A stretch of DNA of 57,998 nucleotides from Gnetum montanum (Eukaryota > Streptophyta > Gnetopsida > Gnetales > Gnetaceae), in NCBI GenBank assembly GCA_015680685.1, contig MNCI01027022.1, positions 2,020-60,017 on the forward strand. Direction: 5' to 3'. The notes under the pieces were generated by a model, which was not told the DNA's origin, ran no database searches, and was given only the letters and a program-made list of their open reading frames with translations. The translations under genes and the position numbers were made by a program. Of the stretch, positions 1-9,300 are shown one piece after another (position 1 is the stretch's first letter; each line of letters begins with the position of its first letter).

Positions 1-778
1 GCCACTGGGTTACCAAGTAGTCACACTAGATGCTTGTAATCAAGTCATACTCATACCGCATGCGATGAGTAGCCAATTTCTTGACTATCCGTACACATCC
101 TTAGATGCTCGTAATCAAGTCGTACTCATTCCGCATTCTAGGAGTTTAAGGGTGAGAGAGAAAGCAATAAATAAAATCGTATTCCATGCACTACAAGGTT
201 TATGCAGGAAGTTCATCTTTATTGCTATACACAACTTGTGTTTAGGTACAATGTTGCTCGAATAAAGATATGTTCACTTTAGGACTCCTACTGCGGGCAC
301 ATGGAAAATATTCTATCTCTGGAGTGATCAAACTGCAAGAGTTTCCCTACTTCTAAGTCAGGATGGGGAAACAAGGGAGATCCGCCTCTTATTTATAGAT
401 ATGGCGGCAGACCGCGATATCGCGTACGTGATATCGCAGGGGACAACGCGATATCATGTATGCGATATTGCATGGGATGAGATATTGTGGCTCATGTGAA
501 TTGCGTCTCATCACTTAGAAAACTTGCTAAACTATCTCATGCATCTAGAATGCTATTGCCAACTCTGTGCACCGTTTTTGAGTAGATTGTCGGCTCAGCA
601 AGCTACTTAGGTGGATAGGTAGGATGACTCATAGAGCCTATTTTCACCTAAAGTAGGAAATTTGTTGAACTGGCCAGCCTGAAGTCAGAATGTTCTCCTC
701 CTGAAGAACTCCTACAGTGCTATGTGAATTAAAAGGCCTGGTGAAGCAATAATGATCCTGCATTTTTGGGGTGTTTCA
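1..778 (-). repeat. 3' LTR of element A (partial)
   Basis: The right boundary is the LTR start in element sense, TGAAACACC, immediately preceded by a purine tract. Bases 535-778 match 17281-17525 of the 5' LTR closely. Beyond that the two diverge completely. A TATA-like TCTATAAATAAG on the minus strand lies near 400-412, only about 370 bp into the LTR, against about 960 bp in the 5' LTR. Judging from the TATA-to-end distance of about 660-730 bp in sibling LTRs, roughly 250 bp are missing beyond base 1. An imperfect direct repeat with a unit of about 73 bp covers 29-137. Confidence 0.75.
410..500. repeat. GATATC quasi-palindrome cluster in U3 of A 3' LTR
   Basis: Several copies of GCGATATC and its reverse complement lie head to head within 90 bp just upstream of the TATA box in element sense. 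One block, GCGATATCGCGTACGTGATA followed by TCGC, is almost a perfect palindrome. The equivalent place in the other LTRs of this family is occupied by a different quasi-palindrome, TGCTACGCTA/TAGCGTAGCA. Confidence 0.6.
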
Positions 779-797
779 TTGGCCTCTCTTTGTCGAT
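779..797 (-). other. Polypurine tract of element A
   Basis: On the minus strand this reads GACAAAGAGAGGCCA, directly before the LTR start TGAAACACC. Element B has the matching ACAAAGAGGGACCAT at its own 3' LTR start. This is the expected primer site for plus-strand DNA synthesis. Confidence 0.75.
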
Positions 798-2022
798 GTC
801 TAGAGAACAGGCTTGATAGATGTCGGCAAGGAATATGAAACGCCGCAGCAGGTGAAATGCTAAGGTTGTCACTCAGTGGGTGTTTAGACGTCGCTTGGCC
901 GCACTTGAGAGTGTTGCATTGGTTTTGCAAAGGTTAAGGTAGAGAGAAAAGATGATGTTTAGCAGAGTCCTTCGTCGGAGTGCTCTAAGGGGCTCGTTTG
1001 CGTTTTCATCCTTGGCTAGCGCTATTCTTCAACCTCTTGTAGGGCAGGTCTTTCCTTCGCAGGATGAGTTGCGTTACATCCATGAAGGGTTTTGACCTTC
1101 CTACAAATGCTCTCCATATGACGAGTTGCGTCACGCATGTCATGGAATTTGCACTCTGAAGTAGCTAGGCTAGCTGAGGCCCTCGCTTCGCGATGCTATA
1201 GCATTTGTTGCTGTTGCGAGATGTTCTCGAGGGGGCAAAGGTCTTGCTAGCTGCTGGCGTTGTTGAAGCTGTTGGACATCGTTGCTGGTGTATGATGTCC
1301 AAAGCAGGAAGGCCAACAGTGGCCTTAATAGCACTAGCACGGGGGAGCTGATCTTCGAGGCGCTAGGAGGTGCTACAGGTGTAGATGCTCTAGAATCCCT
1401 GCTAGGGGCTTACATTTCCATTTCAGCTATGGGGTTAGCTACCACATAGTTAATGTCGTGCGAGCCTAGGTGTTGGTAGGGAGCTGGAGTAACAATATTG
1501 TGGTTGGGCCACAATACTGCTAGAACTCCAGATGTGGGAACTAGCCCAAGAACCACCATCAGGGCGATGGGTCATGGCGACGGTAGGTTCGGAGGGCCAG
1601 TGTGATGCCATTCAGCATCTTCAGAAGGTCAGCATGATGCTAAGGGTGGTGACGCCACATATGTTCCAGACTATGTTCTCAGTGCGTCGTGAACTACGTT
1701 CCAAAGTTGCAACATCCCAACCATGTGTCAGCATCGTGTCCACTTGTTCGATGTGTGTTTGGTGCTGGTGCATGTTGGGGATGGGACGTGCACCCAGTTT
1801 AAGGTCCTGGTAAACTCTGTGCTAATTTAAGGTCCCAACGGACCACTGTGCTGGCTTAAGGTCCCAACAGACTGTACATGCCAGTTTATTATCGTAGCAG
1901 ATGTGCAATGCCAGTTTATAGTCATAGTGGACTAGCAGTGCCAGTTTAATGTCATAGTAGACGCTGCTTGGTGCGATTGCCAGTTTATCATCATAGTAGA
2001 CGGTGCTCGTTACTGTTGTGCT
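798..2022 (-). other. 3' untranslated region of element A with tandem short repeats
   Basis: No convincing protein is visible in this stretch, although short ORFs occur by chance. Bases 1800-2016 hold about six degenerate copies of a unit of about 35 bp which in element sense reads close to GTCTACTATGATGATAAACT followed by GGCA. The same repeat family follows integrase in element B and brackets the antisense gene in both elements. Confidence 0.6.
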
Positions 2023-3240
2023 TCAGACGTAGTACGACTTGAGATACGAGTGATTCATTGGGTTGGTGAACTCGTTGCCATTCATGTTCACCAGCTTGAA
2101 GGCTCCATTTTTGAAGGCTTTAGTGACCACGTAAGGACCTTCCCAGTTGGCTAAGAATTTGCTCACATGCTCATGGACAGCCTTGAGGACGAGGTCTCCC
2201 TTCTACACTAGCCATCGATGTAGGTTTGCACGGTGCTTTTGCTATTGCTTGCTTTGGTAGTGCTCGATGCATCTCAGCATCTGCACATGCTCATCCTCCA
2301 TTGAGTCAAGGTCGATGATTTGTGACTCGTTGTTCTAGGCTTCGCTTATGACATCCATGAGCATCATCCGGAGTGATGGTACTTGCAACTTAAGAGGCAA
2401 TACAGCTTCAGATCCATAAACAAGACTGTAAGGGGTCTTACTTGTTGTAGTTTTGCACATCGTTCTATAGGCCTAGAGGACGTAGAGGATTTACTCTTGC
2501 CACCACCTCTTGCTATTGTTAAGCATTTGCTTCAGCAAGTTGATGATGGACTTATTTGTAGCCTTCGCCTACCCATTCAGCTACGGATAATAAGGGGAAG
2601 AAAATGATTGTTTAATGCCTAGATTGCAACAGAAGGTTCAGGTTTCTGTACTGCTGAACTGTGGTCCATTGTCAGTCACAATAGTCATTGGAAGCCTAAA
2701 CCTTGTTACGATGTTGTCGAGGATGAAATGGAAGATTTGTTGAGACGTTGTCTTCCTTAGGGGAATAGCTTCCACCCATTTGGTAAAATACTCAGTGGTG
2801 GTGATAATGAAGCTATGCCCTGTGGAGGACTTAGGTGTGATAGGCCCTATAAGGTCTAATCCCCATCGTTGGAAAGGCCACGTGATTTGCGTTGGGTATA
2901 GGTCTGTAGGTGAGACGTGCATGAGATTTGTGTATCTCTGGCATGAGTCACACATCTTGACTTTCGATAGGCAGTCACATTCCATGTGGGGCTAGTAGTA
3001 TCCTAGGCATCTGATTTTGGCAGCCATAGCCTTCGGTGCTATGTGTCCACCACACAACCCCTTATGTACCTCATTAAACCTTCTGCGCTTGCTCGCCACC
3101 CACACATGCTAGCAATATCCAGTCGTAGGAGCATCGACACAGGGCATCATTTCCCATGAGCACGTATTGTCGGGCACGCTTACGGATTGCATCTCTCTAG
3201 GTAGATGTCAATCCACCTGGTGGTTCGCCATGCTATAGAT
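2023..3240 (-). pseudogene. Integrase domain of element A pol
   Basis: The integrase inserts the cDNA into host DNA. Reading down from about 3240, an HHCC-type zinc region is visible (GGHIAPKAMAAKIR, then C-D-S-C near 2940). The catalytic core follows with WGLDLIGPI (first Asp), VTDNGPQFS (second Asp) and a degenerate NG.AKATNK where the catalytic Glu has become Lys. The C-terminal end carries the GPY-type motif WEGPYVVTKAF and ends at a TGA at 2023-2025 after YLKSYYV, matching the end of B integrase (YLKPYYT). Several stops and a frameshift near 2640 make it non-functional. It is the last domain of the polyprotein. Confidence 0.85.
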
Positions 3241-3830
3241 AAGTTTTAACATTGGCATACCATTCTTGGGTATCTGTAGCATTGATAGATGCCATGTGTT
3301 CCACCTGAGTGATAGGCTCTGTGTATTCTATAATCGTGGTTGGCAAGTTTGCCAAGGAATGTGATGGAATGTTTAACGTAAGGGTAGCTAGGGCGTCTAC
3401 CATGATGTTTTCGTTATGTGACATATGTTGCACATCTATGGTTGCAAATTGCTTAAGCAAGATTTTTGCTAGGACGCAGTAGGGTTGCAGGTGCATAGCT
3501 TTACAGGCGTAGACCTCGGTGATTTGATTCATGACTAGTTGTGAATCTCCTCGGACTACCAGGTGTTGTATGCGTAGTGCTCGAACAATTAAGAGGCCTC
3601 TTAGTAGCCCATCGTATTCTGCCACATTGTTGGTGCAAGGGAACACAAATCAATAAGCCGATGGATGCATTTCCCTAGAGGGGAATGTGATTATGGTAGC
3701 GGTGCTACCTCCTAGCACGGTTGAGGTGCTGTCAAAATGTAAGATGACTTTGAAATGCGACAGGACGATGTTGACATTGCTAATGTACTCGTCTGGGAAT
3801 TCGGTGTTTATGGTTGCCTGGTCATTAACT
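3241..3830 (-). pseudogene. Second (archaeal-type) RNase H domain of element A pol
   Basis: Downstream of the usual RT-RNase H there is a second RNase H domain, a hallmark of the Tat/Ogre lineage. Visible catalytic positions are LHFDSTS (Asp), VAEYDGLLRG (Glu), VRGDSQLV (Asp) and a final VDALATL (Asp). A frameshift lies near 3646-3650. In such elements the domain is thought to degrade RNA in the RNA-DNA hybrid and to supplement the retroviral-type RNase H. The four acidic residues are retained here even though the frame is broken. Confidence 0.75.
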
Positions 3831-5400
3831 GGCGAGGATGTGAGTTGGGTCGCTTTGGCTTTACCCTTTGTCGACAATTGACTTACATAGCATAAATCGA
3901 ACTTTGTGGTTATTGCCTTCCATTGGGCTATTCTGATACTTTCGTATAAGTTGTTAGTGATAGCCTGGAGTATATTGCTCTTGCAAATGATGTTGGTTGT
4001 ACTACGGAATAGGTAATGCCGCCACTGCTTTAGTGTGAACACTAAGGCCAAGAAATTCCTCTCCACTTCATTGTACTTTGCCTCATGCACTATTAGCGCA
4101 TGACTTAGATAGTACACTGGTATCTTAGAATCTTCATCTTGTTTCTGACATAGCAGTGCCACGACAGATGTGTCAGAGGTGGCGAGGTATATGTCCATTC
4201 TAAGTTAACCCCTTTCTTCAGAAGATGTTGCATGGGGTGTAACTTGTCGGTCAACCTTGCTATAAACCTTTGAATAAATTACACTCTACTTTGCAAACCA
4301 CGTAACTCCTTAAGGTTTGTGGGAGGCGCTAGGTTGACGATGGCCTTGACTTTGTTAGGGTCCACCCGTATTCTGGCTTCCGATACTATGAATCCTAACA
4401 TGCGTCCAGTCTTTACCTTGAAGATGCACTTCTTAAGATTGAGGCGTACGTCGTGCATTTGGTAGCATTTGAGGACTACCCCTAGATCGCGTGGGTGATC
4501 AATTGCCTCCTTGGACTTGACTGCTATATCATCCATGCAGTCGTTTAATGTTTCTAGGATGTAATCATTGAAAATGTAAGTCATGGCTCGTTGATAAGTT
4601 GCTCCAAAATTCTTGAGCCCGAAGGGCATCATGGTATAGCATAAGGTTCCCCATGGGGTCATGAAGGTTGTGAATAGCTGGTGCTCTGGGTTAATGTAGA
4701 TTTGGTTGTATTCGGAGAAACCATCCATGAAGGATAGCAGAGCATGGCCAACCATGGTGTCGATGAGCTGATCAATTCTTGGAAGTGGGAAGTTATCCTT
4801 GATCATTGCCTTGTTCAAGTCCTAGAAGTCTATGCAAATTTGTATTCCTCCCGTTTTCTTTGAAACCACAATGACATTGGACACCCACTCTGAATAGTCA
4901 ACTGCGTGGATGAAACCTGCTTGGTATAGCTTGGTGATTTCATCCCTCACGGCTAGTGCAATTTCTGGCTTAACTTTGCGAGCCTTCTGCTTGACTGCCT
5001 TCATGTGTGGGTCTAGGACGATGTTGTGCTGAATCAGCCATGGGTCTAGACCCATCATGTCACTATACAACCATGCAAAGACATCGATGTTATCTTACAG
5101 AATCTTAGGTACGCTTTTGTGTGTTTGTGTGTCTAGGAGGGAGCTGAGTCTTAATGTTTTCACCTCCCCCTTTGACTTAGTCACGAGCATCTCAACGAGA
5201 GGGTCCTTGGTTACATCCCCAGCCTCTAAGTTTAGAGCTTGGACTAGATGCTTGGGCCAATCCAGGGATGCTTCTAAGGCTACTATGGTGCTAGTTGTGG
5301 TTGACCCCCAGTTGATCATGTTGGGGTTCAACTGTCTTGTGAGCTTGCCCTGTGGCCCTGCTAACGTTAAAGGCGTGGAAAGGTCACGATGGATTCCCAT
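3831..5400 (-). pseudogene. Reverse transcriptase and RNase H1 of element A pol
   Basis: Start chosen at the Met of MGIHRDLSTPLT (5400), which aligns with MARNDDLHSPLI of element B. RT motifs in order: GFIHAVDYSEWVSNVIVV, KKTGGIQICIDF, LLSFMDGFSEYNQI, GTLCYTMMPFGLKN, and CMDD at 4528-4539 (normally Y-x-DD) with both Asp present. RNase H follows (YLATSDTSVVALL, EAKYNEVERNFLALV). Stops interrupt at several sites, one being a TAG in place of the Trp of DFWDLNKA in B. Compared with B, about 100 nt (around 34 codons) between GVNLEW and IYLATSD are deleted near 4195, with a frameshift. The protein would copy element RNA into cDNA in virus-like particles. Confidence 0.9.
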
Positions 5401-6220
5401 CTCTTGCTCGACCTATCATCATAAGATGAAAGCCTGGTTAAGTGGCGTCTGTCAGTAGAGATTTTGTGTAACGAAAATTTGTAAAGTAATGGCAAGATGC
5501 AACTTGTGAAGTTTGATGATGTAAAGATTACAAGTTTGTCAGTTTAACGTCATGGCGGACTGCCAAGGCACAAGAGCGTAGAACTGCTAAAGGTGTAAAA
5601 CTGCTAATGTAAAGTGTGAAGTTATGTGACTGTCGATATGAAAATGCCAATCTACTAGTTTAGTGTCATTTTGGACTACCAAATTGCAACATGCAAAATT
5701 TTAATATGCAAAATAACAATATGCGAAACGGGAAACTTCAAGTATGAGAAGTGCCAAACCGTTAATGTGAAAATACGAACTGCAGACATGAAAACACGAA
5801 ACCGCTAGAAATTATGACACTTCCCATGTGGAAGAAGATGCGAAAACTACTGATGTAAGCATGCGATGTTGTTAGTTTAATGTCATTACGAACCACAAAT
5901 GTAATAGGTCGAAACTGCTAGTTTAGGATCTTTTCGGACCGTTAGAGGTGCAACTATGCTAGGATTGCTTAGTTTGAGGTCTTTTCGGACCTATCGTATT
6001 GCGATTGCTAGGATTACTAGTTTAAGGTCTTTTTGGACCCTTAATAAAAAACAAATATATATATATATTTTTGTTTTTGAGAAGGCAAGTAGTTGGCTTG
6101 AAGCGTGTGAAGGCTTTAATGCTAATAGTGCTACGATGTCGTGGCAAGCATGCTACGCTGTACGGTGCACTCTGCATTAATTAGAGAGAGAGAGAGGCAA
6201 GTTTCCCTGCCTTGTCATTA
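5401..6220. other. Spacer between A pol start and antisense gene promoter; degenerate repeats
   Basis: Six scattered copies (near 5539, 5657, 5873, 5919, 5968 and 6018) of a motif reading CTAGTTTAAGGTCTTTTTGG on the plus strand, that is CCAAAAAGACCTTAAACTAG in element sense. No coding capacity is evident. Short simple repeats, (TA)n near 6056-6068 and (GA)n near 6184-6196, lie just before the antisense promoter. Confidence 0.55.
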
Positions 6221-6223
6221 TGT

Positions 6224-6236
6224 CTATAAATAGGGG
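6224..6236 (+). promoter_or_regulatory. Candidate core promoter (TATA box) of the antisense gene in A
   Basis: CTATAAATAGGGG is a textbook plant TATA box, about 150 bp upstream of the proposed first ATG at 6387 and on the same strand as the antisense gene. The same 13 bases occur on the minus strand at 28634-28648, in the same relation to the antisense gene of element B. The identity in two otherwise much diverged copies suggests real function. Confidence 0.65.
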
Positions 6237-6386
6237 TTAAACCTTGGCAATTTTGCCATTTTCACCGTAAGAGCATAGAGCACACATCGGAGCACAAGGC
6301 GATTTTAGAGCACAAGGCAATTGTGTTAATCGATTAGTAAGGCGAGTTTTTTTTACAGTGAAAGGTGTAAATTTGCAAGCAGGACA

Positions 6387-9300
6387 ATGGCTCCTAAGAC
6401 TCATTTGGAGCTTGCAAGGGTTGAGGAGGCGAAGAAGACCCTCGGGCGTGTGCCACAAGCATGCGTTGCGGCACGGAAGAGCACATTGTTGACCCAGTAG
6501 GTTACTATGTCTCCTTCGCTTCTTTGTTTTGTGCTTTCTATTATTCTCTACTCTTGTTTTGCATCCTATTTGTTTTGCGTCTATTCTTGGCTACCTGTGT
6601 TTTGTGTGGTTGCATCATTTTAGCCTTTGCATCGCCGCTATCGCCATTTCGATCGTGGAAGATGCATAAATGTTACATCGTGGTTGCATGCAAGGCTGCT
6701 GAAATCACCACTACCATGGTTGTCATAACCGCGGGGCTAGGGTAGGTTAAGCTGCTTGACCCTAGCATGCTGTAACGTAAAACCCTTGGGAGGGCTAGGC
6801 CATGTGTGATGTGGCAATGCGACAGGTGTTTTATTAGAGCATGTTGTCAATTGTTTTGTTGCTATGCTAGGCTTTCACACCCTTGTTATGCTATGTATGG
6901 GCAAAAGGTTATGCTATGCTATATACATGGACTGCTAGACTTTGCTACGTTGCACGTGTATTACTTTCAAGTATGATGCTAACATTTGCTGATTGCATAG
7001 TAGGGCTGAGGTCTAGGCTAATCGTTTTGAACATTAGAGGGGTCCTATGCCATGTGAGAAGACCTGTGGCAAATGCTCCTCCTCCCCAGATAAATATGGG
7101 AGAGCAAGGGATTTGGTTCAGGAGAGGGGCATGGGACTTCTTGTAATTTCTTCTCGACCACTTTAGTGTGATCATTTGGTCCTCCCTAGAGGAGGTGGAG
7201 GCATCCGGCATAATAGAAGTCATGCTACCTAGGGAAAGTCGCGACATTCTAAGATTTTTTACTGACGGGGTAATCATGAGTAGGCAGGGAGAGGGATCCA
7301 ACCAATGCTCAATAGGGTTAAGGCATCCTGGATCTGGGACATGCCTGAATACAACTGCTACCACCGTTACAACACATTGTTCCTCGCACGTTACATGGCA
7401 ATGTGCTTTCAAAACCCACAGGGGACTGTCTATTGTGCTGGTGGGTGATTTTTTGCAATCTTGCTCCGCTGTGTTTTGCAACACTGGCCATATTGGTCAA
7501 ATGATAATGGTATGTGTGTTTATCACCAGGTTTTTTATCAACGATGACGGGGTTCACGATTGACCGGGTCTACTGGCTACAACGCAGCTAGCCCTACAAG
7601 AGTTCTCTTTTGCCAAGAACATGCGGGTGGGTGTGATCAGTCAGTGTGGGGGGAATACCATACCTACCCAGGCATGTTTTATGTTCCCTACAATTAGTGT
7701 AGGGAGTAGGGTTGGCTGGATAAGGAGTGGAAAGAACCCTTCAAGCCGGTCACAGTTGAAGAGGCTATGATGGTTGAACTCCTATCGTTCATGTTACCAT
7801 GTAGACCTGATGGGTCAAACAGTAAGTGTTGCATGCTTAAGTATTTTTGCAATCCATGTATTTTTTTTGTCATTATGCTAAGCATGTTTTGTGAAAAATT
7901 TTGTAGGGGCGAAGAAGCCCCAAGAGGTGACGGTGGTAACCGTCGAGACGTAGGGGGCAAGCATCTACTTCAAATACGACAAAGTAGTAGCAAGTTAGTG
8001 CTGGTTAGACCAGAGGGCCCTAGACTCCTTGGTCAAGAATGTCCAAAAGGCAGGACTTATGGATCTGTTCATGGCCCCAAATCTAAGCGTTCTGGCCATC
8101 GAGATGCTTTCCCTGGTCAACTCCTTTTCTAAGAGGATGGGCTATTTTCGCATGCGTGTATGGGACGTCCGGGTGGTCATTGCAATCAATGACCAGCTGT
8201 TTACGGACCTGTTCGATGTTCCGGCTGACAGCATCCCCATAGGGTTGAGGCGCAATCAGGAGTTGACCCTTATGAAGAAGGATATTGAGGAGTGGTTGCG
8301 GGTCGTTAAGGAGTGAAAAGGGTTCCCCATGGATGAGCTTAAGGGCAAAGATGCCATGGAGATTTACCCAGTCTTTCGTGCCCGTGCATTCCCCCAACTG
8401 CTCACCCAAGGGAAGGTCTTGGGGCTCGAGCATGCCTAGATAATGCAGGAGGTTATGGAAGAAGGGGTCCATTATAACTGGGCTAGCTTCCTATGTAAGG
8501 TATTGCAGGTTGAGATTTTGGAACTCCATGAAAAAATAGAGTCCCATGCCAACATACACTATGCCTTCTACATAGGCTGTCTAAAGCGCTTTGCGGAGTT
8601 TCTGGTGGTTCAAGAGGATGGAGCTTGGGCCATGCGAGATCACAACTAGAATCCCAAGCCATGGATTCATTAGATTCTCTGGACCACACGAGCCCAAGAT
8701 CCCCCAGAAATAATCGGGGAGTCATTGTCTGTAATGACCAAGGATCGGGTGCCTCACAGCGTTCGTGGCCCAGATAGCATAGGAAAGACACCCCCTGCTA
8801 TAGCTGGTAGTGTGATGCAGAGAGAACATCTCATAGCTGAGATTGTGCCCAAGGAGTTGTGAAGGAAGAGACCTCCCCCAGCCAGGGAAACCCTTCGCAT
8901 GGAGGAAGAGGAGGGATGAAGACTGCGGCTTAAGCTGTAGAGGATGCAACCCACCATTGGTAAACATTTTCGTGTAATGCTTACTTTGCTACTATTTGCT
9001 ACGCTATGCTACGCTAGGCGGTGTAGCATAGCATAGCATATGCTTTGAGCTAATTTTATTTTGAATCAACGCAAACATGCTTCTTTGCTAACAGAGGAAG
9101 AAGAAGAAGAAGAAGAAGAAGGTGGTGAAGAAGTATCTGCCCCTCAAATGAGGGCGATGAGTAAAGACACGAAGGCCCCATTCTAAGAGGAAAGGGCCCC
9201 GATCAAAAATAAGGGAGCTCCTATTTCTAGGGCAGGGGCTCATATCATTAGGGAGCCTCCTATGAACAAAGGAGCACCTCCCTTGAATAAAAAAGATGCT

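Noticed and set aside
798-1813. ORF at 1532-1813 in the A 3' UTR
   Set aside because: No counterpart in the 3' UTR of B and no recognisable motif; treated as chance.
9100-9121. GAA microsatellite as a separate repeat
   Set aside because: It encodes the Glu run at the start of exon 5 of the antisense gene, and B has an acidic stretch at the same place.
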